From contig NZ_FQVN01000001.1 of NCBI RefSeq assembly GCF_900129375.1, positions 372,001 through 436,000 on the forward strand: DNA of 64,000 nt, written 5' to 3'. The DNA comes from Streptoalloteichus hindustanus (GTDB lineage: Bacteria > Actinomycetota > Actinomycetes > Mycobacteriales > Pseudonocardiaceae). A program made the position numbers and the translations under genes. A model generated the notes under the pieces. It was not told the DNA's origin. It worked only from the letters and a program-made list of their open reading frames with translations, and did no database searches. Each line of letters starts with the position of its first letter. The stretch's first letter is position 1. This document shows, piece after piece, positions 44,905 through 52,697 of the stretch.

Positions 44905-45621
44905 GTGACGTCCGTTTTGCCCGCCGTCGCGAGCACGGCCGCCCCGCTCGCCCTGGGCCCGAAATGGCTCGACCCGGAATACCTGATCACCTCGATGGGC
45001 GCCTTCGCCCTGCTCGGGCTGTGCCTGATCGTCTTCGCCGAGTGCGGAATCCTGGCCTTCTTCCTCCCCGGTGACTCGCTGTTGTTCGTCGCCGGGATGT
45101 TCGTGGCGCGCGGCTGGATCGACACGCCGATCTGGCTGGTGTGCGTGCTGCTGACGGCGTCGGCGATGCTCGGCAACGTGGTCGGTTACGGGATCGGGTG
45201 GAAGATCGGCCCGGCCCTGTTCAAACCGAGGTCGCGGTTCCTGAAGAAGGAACACGTCGACAAGACGCACGAGTTCTTCGACCGGCACGGCGCCAGGGCG
45301 ATCGTGCTCGCCCGTTTCGTGCCGATCGTGCGCACGTTCATCACCGCGATGGCGGGCGTGGGCCGGATGGACCCGAAGCGCTACTTCACCTACTCGTTCA
45401 TCGGCGGCGTCGCCTGGGCCGCCGGCGTGACGTTGCTCGGCTACTTCCTGGGCAACATCTCGTTCGTCAAGAACAACATCGAGTCCATCTTCATCGGCAT
45501 CGTGCTCCTCTCGATCATTCCGCTCGTCATCGAGTTCGTGCGGGGCCGGCGCGAGAAGAAGCTCGCGCAGAAGCTCGCGTTGGACGTCACCCAGGAGATC
45601 CCGCGGCAGGACGTCCGCTGA
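44905..45621 (+). CDS. DedA-family membrane protein
   Basis: A 238-residue DedA (SNARE-associated/VTT) protein with about five membrane segments. The motif FAECGILAFFLPGDSLLFVA and the RFVPIVRTFITAMAGVGRMD region, with its conserved Arg and Pro, are diagnostic. DedA proteins flip undecaprenyl phosphate or phospholipids and maintain the proton gradient. The GTG start follows TACCGT (44891-44896) by eight bases, so it is leaderless. A second DedA lies at 47.2 kb. Confidence 0.93.
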   Translation: MTSVLPAVASTAAPLALGPKWLDPEYLITSMGAFALLGLCLIVFAECGILAFFLPGDSLLFVAGMFVARGWIDTPIWLVCVLLTASAMLGNVVGYGIGWKIGPALFKPRSRFLKKEHVDKTHEFFDRHGARAIVLARFVPIVRTFITAMAGVGRMDPKRYFTYSFIGGVAWAAGVTLLGYFLGNISFVKNNIESIFIGIVLLSIIPLVIEFVRGRREKKLAQKLALDVTQEIPRQDVR

Positions 45622-45641
45622 CCGCGGTCCGGGCCCAGTGC

Positions 45642-45672
45642 GGAGCCGGTGTCCCCCGGGGACACCGGCTCC
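45642..45672. terminator. strong bidirectional terminator
   Basis: GGAGCCGGTGTCCCC (45642-45656) and GGGGACACCGGCTCC (45658-45672) are perfect 15-base arms around one C, between the convergent DedA and FAD-oxidase genes. Confidence 0.88.
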
Positions 45673-45708
45673 TCGCTTCTCCGGCTCGTCGGGGCCGGTC
45701 CGACGCGG

Positions 45709-47109
45709 TCAGTCCAGCTCGAACATGGACCCCGGGTTGAATAGGTTCCCCGGGTCGAGCGCCGCCTTGATCGCCCGGTGGGTCCGCAGCGCGACCGGGC
45801 CGATCTCCCGAGCCAGCCAGTCCCGCTTGACCTTGCCGACACCGTGCTCGCCGGTGATCGTGCCGCCGAGGGACAGCCCCAGCTCCATGATCTCGTCGAA
45901 CGCCCGGCGCGCCCGCGCGCGCTGCTCCTCCGAGGCGGGGTCGTAGACGATCGTCGGGTGCATGTTGCCGTCGCCGGCGTGGCCCACGACGGCGACGAGC
46001 AGCCCGTGCCGCGCGCCGACGGCCTCGCTGCCGTTGATCAGGTCGGCGATCCGGGTGCGGGGCACGCAGACGTCCTCGGTCAGCCAGGAGCCGTAGAGCT
46101 CCAGCGACGGCAGCACCGCCCGCCGGGCCGCCATCAGCGTCCGCCCCTCGGCCAGGTCCTCGGTCCAGTGGACCAGCTCGCTGCCCGCGTCGGCGCAGAT
46201 CCGCTCGATCGCGGCGATCTCCCGCCGGGCGGCCTCGCCACCGCTGTCGGACTGGCACAGCAGCAGCGCGGCGCTGCCCGCGCCCGCGCCCAACTCGGTC
46301 CGCAGGTTCTGCTCCACGGCCACGATCGACGCCCGGTCCATGATCTCCATCAGGGACGGGACCGCGCCCGCGCGCACGATCCGGCTGACCGCCGTGGCTG
46401 CGGCGGCCGTCGAGCCGAACGCGGCGACCAGGGTGACCGGCGCCTGGGGCAGCGGGCGCAACGCGAGGGTGGCCCTGGTGATCACCCCGAGGGTCCCCTC
46501 GGAGCCGACGAAGAGCTTGGTGAGGTCGTACCCGGCGACGCCCTTCACGGTGCGGCGCCCGGTGCGCAGCAGCGAGCCGTCGGCGAGGACGACGTCGAGC
46601 CCGAGTACCGAGTCCGTGGTCACGCCGTACTTCACGCAGCACAGGCCGCCGGCGTTGGTGGCGAGGTTGCCGCCGATCGTGCACCAGTCGTAGCTGGAGG
46701 GGTCGGGCGGGTAGAACAGCCCGTGCTCCTCCACGGCGCGCCGCAGGTCGAGGTTCACCACGCCGGGCTCCACCACGGCGAGCCGGTTGTCCGGGTCGAC
46801 CTCCAGGACGCGGTTCATGCGCGTGGTCGCGAGGACGACGCAGCCGTCGACGGCGTTCGCCGCGCCCGACAGCCCGCTGCCGGCGCCGCGCGGGACGATC
46901 GGCGCGCCGGCGGCGGCGCAGGCCCGGACGACCGCCCGGACCTGCTCGGCGTCGGCGGGCAGCGCCACCGCGCGGGGCACCCCGGCCGGGGCCAGCGGCA
47001 TCATGTCCCGCCGGTAGCTGTCGAGGACGTCGAGGTCGTCGAGCACCCCCTCCGGTCCCAGCACCGCACGGAGTTCCTCCACCAGGTGATCGCCCAGAGT
47101 GGTGCTCAC
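45709..47109 (-). CDS. FAD-linked oxidase (glycolate oxidase/D-lactate dehydrogenase type)
   Basis: A 466-residue flavoprotein of the GlcD/D-2-hydroxyacid dehydrogenase group. The N-terminal FAD domain has IVPRGAGSGLSGAANAVDG, PPDPSSYDWCTIGGNLATNA and GSEGTLGVITRATLAL; the C-terminal domain ends with GDGNMHPTIVYD, GLSLGGTITGEHGVGKVKRD and ALDPGNLFNPG. It oxidises a 2-hydroxyacid, probably passing electrons to the membrane quinone pool. TACCTT seven bases before GTG 47109 implies a leaderless transcript. It is divergent from the second DedA gene. Confidence 0.93.
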   Translation of the reverse strand: MSTTLGDHLVEELRAVLGPEGVLDDLDVLDSYRRDMMPLAPAGVPRAVALPADAEQVRAVVRACAAAGAPIVPRGAGSGLSGAANAVDGCVVLATTRMNRVLEVDPDNRLAVVEPGVVNLDLRRAVEEHGLFYPPDPSSYDWCTIGGNLATNAGGLCCVKYGVTTDSVLGLDVVLADGSLLRTGRRTVKGVAGYDLTKLFVGSEGTLGVITRATLALRPLPQAPVTLVAAFGSTAAAATAVSRIVRAGAVPSLMEIMDRASIVAVEQNLRTELGAGAGSAALLLCQSDSGGEAARREIAAIERICADAGSELVHWTEDLAEGRTLMAARRAVLPSLELYGSWLTEDVCVPRTRIADLINGSEAVGARHGLLVAVVGHAGDGNMHPTIVYDPASEEQRARARRAFDEIMELGLSLGGTITGEHGVGKVKRDWLAREIGPVALRTHRAIKAALDPGNLFNPGSMFELD

Positions 47110-47198
47110 CTGACCCAAGGTAGTCCGCTGGGACGAGTGGGCCACACCTCCTTTCGAATCGACCGACCCCGGTGGCGTCAGCACCTACCCTCGATGAC

Positions 47199-47885
47199 GT
47201 GCAGACCGACCTCCCGGCCGCGGTGGCGCTGGCGGCGTCGCCGCTGGAGGCGGCGGGGCCGGTCGCGGTGTGGCTCGTCGTCCTGGGTTTCGTGTTCGCG
47301 GAGTGCGCTTTCATCGTCGGGCTGTTCCTGCCGGGCGACTCCCTCCTGCTGACCGCCGGGGTCGTGCTCGCCCAGCACGACCACGAGCTGGGCGTGTGGC
47401 TGCTGTCGCTGACCGTGACCGGGGTGGCGGTGGCCGGCAACCACGTGGGCTACGTCATCGGGTCCCGAACGGGTCTGCGGCTGGTGGCCCGGCGCGGGGG
47501 CAAGGTGCTGAGCCGGGAGAACCTGGAGCGTGCCAAGCGGTTCTTCGACCGGTGGGGCTTCTGGGCGATCGTGGCGGCGCGCTGGCTGCCGTGGGTGCGC
47601 ACGTTGGCGCCGCTGCTGGCTGGCGCGGCGCAGATGGACCGGCGCAGGTACCTGGTCGCGAGCGTCTCCGGCGCGATCGTCTGGGCGCCGACGCTCATGC
47701 TGGTCGGCTACTACGCGGCCGGGCTGCTCGACCGCAACCCCTGGGTGCGGACGGTCGCGGTGATCGGCTTCCTGACGTTCGTGGTCGGCGGGACGGTCTA
47801 CGGCCTGTGGCGGTACCGGCAGGAGATGCGCCGGCCGGTGGAGGAGGTGGCGAGTTTGTCCTCCACTCCCGGTGACGACTCCTGA
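47199..47885 (+). CDS. DedA-family membrane protein (second copy)
   Basis: A 228-residue DedA protein: FVFAECAFIVGLFLPGDSLL, NHVGYVIGSRTGLRL, RWGFWAIVAARWLPWVRTLA with AGAAQMDRRRY, and five predicted membrane segments. It is about a third identical by eye to the first DedA at 44.9 kb, so they are separate lineages rather than a recent duplication. I chose GTG 47199, seven bases after TACCCT (47186-47191), as a leaderless start; GTG 47172 would add nine residues. Confidence 0.92.
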   Translation: MQTDLPAAVALAASPLEAAGPVAVWLVVLGFVFAECAFIVGLFLPGDSLLLTAGVVLAQHDHELGVWLLSLTVTGVAVAGNHVGYVIGSRTGLRLVARRGGKVLSRENLERAKRFFDRWGFWAIVAARWLPWVRTLAPLLAGAAQMDRRRYLVASVSGAIVWAPTLMLVGYYAAGLLDRNPWVRTVAVIGFLTFVVGGTVYGLWRYRQEMRRPVEEVASLSSTPGDDS

Positions 47886-48022
47886 CCGATCCGCCGCTCC
47901 ACTTCGCTCCTTCGGGGCACCCCAGGCCCGGCCGGCCCCGCTCGCCGCTGGGCTCCGCGCGCAAGGCACGACGCCGCAGCAGCCCCCTTTCGAGGGAAAA
48001 GATCACTCGTTCGTGAGGGCAG

Positions 48023-48050
48023 TTGTCCCCAGGTCCGCGAGTTGTCCACA
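48023..48050 (+). promoter_or_regulatory. DnaA-box-like sites
   Basis: AGTTGTCCCCA and AGTTGTCCACA lie 19 bp apart. The second is followed by GCGGGCCGTT, and copy A has ACGGGCCGTT at the same relative place after its outer box, so the similarity extends beyond the 44-bp core. Confidence 0.55.
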
Positions 48051-48090
48051 GCGGGCCGTTGTCCGCTCGAACACGCTGGTCACGGCCGAC

Positions 48091-48134
48091 TAGGCTGGAG
48101 CAGGGCTCGCCCCCCAGGGCGGGTGGGGGCTGTC
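48091..48134 (+). repeat. 44-bp dispersed element, copy B
   Basis: Begins TAGGCTGGAGCAGGGCTCGC and ends GGGTGGGGGCTGTC; 41 of 44 positions match copy A (27082-27125), which lies on the other strand. The hairpin GCCCCCCAGGGCGGGTGGGG is conserved in both. Confidence 0.9.
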
Positions 48135-48144
48135 GCCGGGCAGG

Positions 48145-48798
48145 TCAGCGGACGGCGTGGATGACGAGGTCGGCCGAGTCCGCGGTGGGGGCGACCCGCT
48201 CGGCGTTGGCCTGGTCGGAGCCGAGCGCGCGGGCGCGCGCCTCGTCCGGTCCGCGGCCGTAGCGCCGGTGCCGGGCGACCAGCCAGGCGACCCGGTCCGC
48301 CTCGTCCGGCGCGAGGAACCACACCTCGTCCAGCACCTCCCGGACGTGTTTCCACGGCTCGTCGTCCAGCAGCAGGTAGTTGCCCTCCGTAACCACCAGC
48401 GGGACGTCGGGCGCGACGGGGACCGCGCAGGCCACCGGCTCCTCGATCTCCCGGCGGAACTCGGGCGCGTAGACCGTGGCCGCGTCCGGCGAGCCCGGCC
48501 CGTTGCGGCGCAGCCGGCGCAGCAGGTCGAGGTAGCCGTCGCCGTCGAAGGTGTCCGGCGCGCCCTTGCGGTCGGCCCTGCCCAGCCGCTCCAGCTCGCG
48601 CTGGGCGAGGTGGAACCCGTCCATGCCGACCAGCGCCGCGCGGCCGCCCAGCGCGCCGACCAGCCGCCCGGCCACCGTCGACTTGCCGGCGCCCGGCGGC
48701 CCGGTGATGCCCAGCAGCCGGCGCTGACCGCCGGCGGCCAACGCCGTCGCCCGCGCGACCAGCTCGTCGAACGTGACGTCCCTCGCCGCCGCGGTCAC
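48145..48798 (-). CDS. nucleoside/sugar kinase of the PanK-uridine kinase-like group (FrcK-like)
   Basis: A 217-residue P-loop kinase. Walker A is GITGPPGAGKSTVAGRL, followed by ALVGMDGFHLAQRELERLG and RKGAPDTFDGDGYLDLL, and a lid region VARHRRYGRG. This pattern defines the PanK-like group that includes FrcK, the kinase of rhizobial fructose transport operons. Its place at the end of a sugar ABC operon supports that role. The GTG start overlaps the PfkB stop as GTGA. A nucleoside substrate is the alternative. Confidence 0.8.
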   Translation of the reverse strand: MTAAARDVTFDELVARATALAAGGQRRLLGITGPPGAGKSTVAGRLVGALGGRAALVGMDGFHLAQRELERLGRADRKGAPDTFDGDGYLDLLRRLRRNGPGSPDAATVYAPEFRREIEEPVACAVPVAPDVPLVVTEGNYLLLDDEPWKHVREVLDEVWFLAPDEADRVAWLVARHRRYGRGPDEARARALGSDQANAERVAPTADSADLVIHAVR

Positions 48799-49712
48799 CT
48801 CGTCTCCTCCCGATCGCGAACCGGCGCCACCCAGGCCCTCGGCCCGACGTGGCTCACCCGCAGCCCCGCCACGTCGTTGGCCGCCCGGATCAGCGACGGC
48901 AGCTCGGCGGGGCCGGGCACCCGCCCCAGGCAGGCGACGCCCAACGCGAGCACCCCGTGCCACACGTCGCCGGCGCCGAGGGTGTCCCTCGCCGGCACGG
49001 GCGTCACCGGCTCGGCGCCGGTGTTCGGACCGCCGGCCACGGCGACCGGCGGCGCGCAGCTCCACCGTACGGGGCGCGGCCCGTCGGTCCTGGTCACCAC
49101 GGGGATGCCGAGCCCGTGCAGCGCCGCGACCGGGTCGTGCGCGCCCGGGACCGCGAAGGCCGCCGAGCAGGCGCAGACGTCGACCAGCGGCAGCAGCTCG
49201 TCGAGGACGCGCTTCCAGCTCCCGGCGTCGAGCACCACCGGGACGCCCCGCACCCGCGCCGCGCCGGCGGCCGCGAGCGCCGGTCGGGGGTGGTGGCCGT
49301 CGAGCAGCAACGCGCCCGCGCCGGCCACCAGGTCCTCAAGGAGGTCGGCGGCGGCCGGGACCGCCAGCGCCGAGGCGTTGCGCGACACCACGGTGCGTTC
49401 GCCGTCGGACTCCCGCACCGCCACCGCGCTCAACGCCGGTGGCTCGGCCCGCGACGGGTCGAGGTCGATCACCCGGACCCCGCACTCCTCCAGGTCGGCG
49501 CGGGCGAGGGCGGCGAGCGGGTGCCGCCCCAGGGCGGTGACCAGGGTGGGACGACCCCCGGCCGCCGCCACCGCGACCGCGGCGTTGGCCGCCGGCCCGC
49601 CCGCCGCCACGTTCATCCCCGCGGACTGCACCTTGTCACCCGGCGCGGGCAGCTCGGTCACCCACTGCACCAGGTCGACCGTGCACAGCCCGACCAGCAG
49701 GACATCCCTCAC
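48795..49712 (-). CDS. PfkB-family carbohydrate kinase
   Basis: A 305-residue ribokinase-fold kinase. The sugar site has GGPAANAAVAVAAAGGRPTL, and the ATP/anion-hole motif DTLGAGDVWHGVLALGVA carries the catalytic Asp. Fructokinase, ribokinase and tagatose-6-phosphate kinase all fit. Its position between an ABC ATPase gene and an FrcK-like kinase gene, overlapping both as GTGA, ties it to sugar import. It is a candidate for the tagatose-6-phosphate kinase missing from the amino-sugar locus, but no regulatory link is seen. Confidence 0.9.
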   Translation of the reverse strand: MRDVLLVGLCTVDLVQWVTELPAPGDKVQSAGMNVAAGGPAANAAVAVAAAGGRPTLVTALGRHPLAALARADLEECGVRVIDLDPSRAEPPALSAVAVRESDGERTVVSRNASALAVPAAADLLEDLVAGAGALLLDGHHPRPALAAAGAARVRGVPVVLDAGSWKRVLDELLPLVDVCACSAAFAVPGAHDPVAALHGLGIPVVTRTDGPRPVRWSCAPPVAVAGGPNTGAEPVTPVPARDTLGAGDVWHGVLALGVACLGRVPGPAELPSLIRAANDVAGLRVSHVGPRAWVAPVRDREETR

Positions 49713-50572
49713 TCGGCGGTCCCTCCACCGGTTCTGGTCACACCCGTGCGCACAGCGTCGCGCACCTCCTCCAGCGCCCCGTCCGCACCCACCCGCAACG
49801 CGCCGGTGATGAGCCCCACCACCTCGTTCATGGTGCGCTCCGCCGGGGAGACGACGGCGACCCGGCGGCCGAGACGGTGGACGTGGACGCGGTCGGCGAT
49901 GTCGAAGACGTGCGGCATGTTGTGGCTGATCAGCACGACCGGCAGGCCGCGGGCGCGCAGGCGGTCGATGAGGTCGAGCACCCTGGCCGACTCGGCGACG
50001 CCGAGCGCGGCCGTCGGCTCGTCCATGATCACCACCCGGGTGCCGAAGGCCGCCGCGCGGGCCACCGCCACACCCTGCCGCTGGCCGCCGGACAGCGTCT
50101 CGACCGGCTGGCTCGTGCTCCGCACGCCGATCCCCAGCTCGTCGAGCACCCGCTCGGCCTCGGCCCGCATGCCCCGGGTGTCGAGCAGCCGGAAGACGCG
50201 GCCGAGCAGGCCGGGCCGCCGGCGCTCCCTGCCGAGGAACAGGTTGCTGGCGACGTCCTGCGCCGGCGCGAGCGCGAGGTCCTGGTACACGGTCTCGATG
50301 CCGTGCCGCCGCGCGTCCAGCGGGCCGTGGAACCGCACCGGCCGGCCGGCCACCCTGACCTCCCCGGCGTCCGGGGTCAGCGCCCCCGACAACGCCTTGA
50401 TCAGGCTGGACTTGCCGGCCCCGTTGTCGCCGACCACGGCGAGCACCTCGCCCGGCAGCAGGTCGAAGTCGGCCCCGTCGATCGCCGTCACCCGGCCGAA
50501 CCGCTTGACCAGGCCCCGCGCCGACAGCACCGGGTCGGGCGCCGGCGCGTCCCGCCCGTCCGGGTCGCTCAT
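49709..50572 (-). CDS. sugar ABC transporter ATP-binding protein (FrcA-like, single domain)
   Basis: A 287-residue ATPase with Walker A GDNGAGKSS, Q-loop VYQDLALAPAQ, signature LSGGQRQGVAVARA and Walker B VVIMDEPTAAL, and HNMPHVFDIADRV as switch. One nucleotide-binding domain, unlike the double RbsA, as in FrcA and related. The ATG overlaps the permease stop as ATGA. Confidence 0.92.
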   Translation of the reverse strand: MSDPDGRDAPAPDPVLSARGLVKRFGRVTAIDGADFDLLPGEVLAVVGDNGAGKSSLIKALSGALTPDAGEVRVAGRPVRFHGPLDARRHGIETVYQDLALAPAQDVASNLFLGRERRRPGLLGRVFRLLDTRGMRAEAERVLDELGIGVRSTSQPVETLSGGQRQGVAVARAAAFGTRVVIMDEPTAALGVAESARVLDLIDRLRARGLPVVLISHNMPHVFDIADRVHVHRLGRRVAVVSPAERTMNEVVGLITGALRVGADGALEEVRDAVRTGVTRTGGGTAE

Positions 50573-51549
50573 CGCTGCCTCCTCCGCGCGAACCGGTCGA
50601 CGGCGACCGCGGCGATCACCAGCACCCCGGTCGCGACGTCCTGGTACAGGTTGTCGATCCCGGCCTGGGTGAGGCCCGACCGCAGCACGGCGACGATCAA
50701 CGCGCCGACCAGCGTGCCGAGCACGCTGCCGCGCCCGCCGAACAGGCTGGTGCCGCCGAGCACGACCGCCGTGACCGAGTCCAGGTTGCCCGTCTGGAAG
50801 GCGTTCGGGTCGGCGTTGGGCACCCGGCCCAGCGCCTGCCACGCGGCGACGCCGTAGACCAGCCCGGCGACCACGTAGACCGACAGCAGCGTGCGCCGCA
50901 CGTGGATGCCGGACAGGCGGGCCGCCTCGGAGTCGTTGCCGACCGCGTAGACGTGCCTGCCCCACGCCGTGCGCGTCAGCGAGTACCAGAGCAGCAGGTA
51001 CATCCCGAGCGCGACGCCCATGCCGATGGTGAGCTCGATCTGCCCGAACAGGTACTGCCGGGTGCCGAGCAGGCCGAGCAGGCCGTCGGTGACCGGGAAG
51101 CTCTGGCCGCCCGCGTAGATCCGGCTGGCCGCGGTGACGATCGCCAGCACGCCCAACGTGACGATGAACGGCGGCAGCCCCAGCGCGGTGACGACGCCGC
51201 CGGTGGTCGCGCCGACGGCGACGACGACGGCGATCCCGGCGAGCAGGGCCAGCGGCGCGGCGACGCCGTCGGCCACGAGCCTGGCCATCAGCAGCGTCCC
51301 GAGCACGCAGGCGGCGGCGTTGGCGAGGTCGATGCCGCCGGTGAGGATCACCAGCGTCTGGCCGAGCGCCAACGTGCCGACCACCAGGGACTGCTGCACG
51401 ACGAGCGAGAGGTTGTCGACGTCGAGGAACGTGTCGGTGGTCAGCGAGAACAGCGCCACCGCGACCACCAGCGCGATCGTGGGGCCGACCGCGGGCGTGC
51501 GCAGGACGAACTCGCCGACGCCGGTCCGCCGGAGGGCGGTCGTGGTCAT
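50569..51549 (-). CDS. sugar ABC transporter permease (RbsC/FrcC type)
   Basis: A 326-residue permease with eight to ten membrane segments. TLVILTGGIDLANAAACVLG is the hallmark of the RbsC/BPD_transp_2 family, with VYAVGNDSEAARLSGIHV and GGTSLFGGRGSVLGTLVGAL. It lies four bases downstream of the binding-protein gene. Confidence 0.93.
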   Translation of the reverse strand: MTTTALRRTGVGEFVLRTPAVGPTIALVVAVALFSLTTDTFLDVDNLSLVVQQSLVVGTLALGQTLVILTGGIDLANAAACVLGTLLMARLVADGVAAPLALLAGIAVVVAVGATTGGVVTALGLPPFIVTLGVLAIVTAASRIYAGGQSFPVTDGLLGLLGTRQYLFGQIELTIGMGVALGMYLLLWYSLTRTAWGRHVYAVGNDSEAARLSGIHVRRTLLSVYVVAGLVYGVAAWQALGRVPNADPNAFQTGNLDSVTAVVLGGTSLFGGRGSVLGTLVGALIVAVLRSGLTQAGIDNLYQDVATGVLVIAAVAVDRFARRRQR

Positions 51550-51553
51550 CCCG

Positions 51554-52585
51554 TCACCCCCAGCAGTTCGCCAGGGCCCACGCGGTGTCCCTGCTGTCGA
51601 CACCGGGCACCGGCCGGTCGGTGACCACCGCGGAGCCGGTGTCCACGAACCCGCTGGGTCTGGTGCCCGTCCTCGTGAACTCGACCGCCGCGCGCACACC
51701 CTCCTCGGCCATCCTCCTCGGGAACTGCATGACGGTGACGGCGTACCTGCCCTCCCGGACGTCCCGGACGCCCTGGCAGCCGCCGTCGACCGACCCCACC
51801 ACGACCTGCCCCGCGACGCCGCGCGCCTGGAGCGCGGAGTGCGCGCCCCGGGCCGCCGGCTCGTTGAGCGTGTAGACCGCGTTGACCCCGTTCGCCCGCT
51901 GGAGCAGGTTCTCCATCGCCTGCTGGGCCCTGCTCTGGTCACCGTTGGTCGGCTGCCTGCCCAGCACCCTGGGGTCGTTCTCGCCCAGGCCGAACCCGTC
52001 GAGGAAACCCCGGTGCCGCTGCTCGTCCACGGTTCCGCCCGGGGTGCCGTCGAGCATGAGGAGCCGGGGGTCCCGCTCCGCCAGCGCGGCCCGCACGTAC
52101 CGGCCCTGCGACCGGCCGGCCTCGACGTTGTCGGTCGCGAAGGTCGCGTCCACGGCGTCCCGCGGGCTGGTCTCGGTGTCCAGCGCCACCACCAGGATTC
52201 CCCGGTCCCTGGCGTGCCGGATCGCGCCCAGGATGCCGCTGGAGTTGTTCGGCGTGACCAGGATGGCGTCCACACCCTGCTGCACGAGGTTCTCCAGGGC
52301 GGCCACCTGGCCGTCGTTGTCGCCGTCGAACTTGCCGGCCAGCGCGACGAGCTCGGCGCCGTCCGCGGCGGCCCGCGCCTTCGCCGCCTCCCGCAGCGCG
52401 ACGAAGAACGGGTTGCTGTCGGTCTTGGTGACCAGGCCGATCCTGGTCCGGCCGTCGGCCTTGCCGCCGACGCCGGGGGTCGCGGTCCGCTGGCTGGTGC
52501 AGGCCGCGCCCACCACGGCGAGCGCGCCGGCGAGCAGCACGGCGACACCCCGTCCGGACCGGCCGAGGGGACCTCGTCGTCCCAT
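51554..52585 (-). CDS. sugar ABC transporter substrate-binding lipoprotein (RbsB/FrcB type)
   Basis: A 343-residue periplasmic-binding-type lipoprotein (lipobox VGAAC-TSQ at about residue 29) with the type 1 fold: IGLVTKTDSNPFFVALREAA, AALENLVQQGVDAILVTPNN, FATDNVEAGRSQGRYV, VYTLNEPAARGAHSAL and VVGSVDGGCQGV. It binds a monosaccharide such as fructose or ribose. GGGAGGCAGGCA precedes the ATG. The promoter lies in the divergent region shared with the LacI gene. Confidence 0.92.
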   Translation of the reverse strand: MGRRGPLGRSGRGVAVLLAGALAVVGAACTSQRTATPGVGGKADGRTRIGLVTKTDSNPFFVALREAAKARAAADGAELVALAGKFDGDNDGQVAALENLVQQGVDAILVTPNNSSGILGAIRHARDRGILVVALDTETSPRDAVDATFATDNVEAGRSQGRYVRAALAERDPRLLMLDGTPGGTVDEQRHRGFLDGFGLGENDPRVLGRQPTNGDQSRAQQAMENLLQRANGVNAVYTLNEPAARGAHSALQARGVAGQVVVGSVDGGCQGVRDVREGRYAVTVMQFPRRMAEEGVRAAVEFTRTGTRPSGFVDTGSAVVTDRPVPGVDSRDTAWALANCWG

Positions 52586-52644
52586 TGCCTGCCTCCCTGA
52601 TCCCTGCGCCCCTCCCGGGGCGAGCGGCCAAACAGGTGGCGGGG

Positions 52645-52673
52645 AAGCTAGCGGCCCGGTTGACGGAGGCCAA
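52645..52673 (-). promoter_or_regulatory. promoter of the Frc-like operon
   Basis: TTGGCC (complement of 52668-52673), 17 bases, then TAGCTT (complement of 52645-52650), 60 bp before the binding-protein start. The LacI operator abuts the -35. Confidence 0.6.
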
Positions 52674-52674
52674 G

Positions 52675-52693
52675 CGTTTGCGCAAACGTTTGC
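52675..52693. promoter_or_regulatory. composite LacI-type operator
   Basis: CGTTTGC-GCAAACG (52675-52688) and GCAAAC-GTTTGC (52682-52693) are two perfect overlapping palindromes with the central CG typical of LacI-family sites. They abut the -35 of the transport promoter and lie just before the lacI start, so they can repress both. Confidence 0.85.
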
Positions 52694-52697
52694 ACCC

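Larger units (their letters stand above)
47886..48144. other. intergenic region with 44-bp element and DnaA-box-like sites
   Basis: 259 bp between convergent genes. TTGTCCCCA (48023-48031) and TTGTCCACA (48042-48050) precede copy B of the 44-bp element (48091-48134). No gene is supported. Confidence 0.7.
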
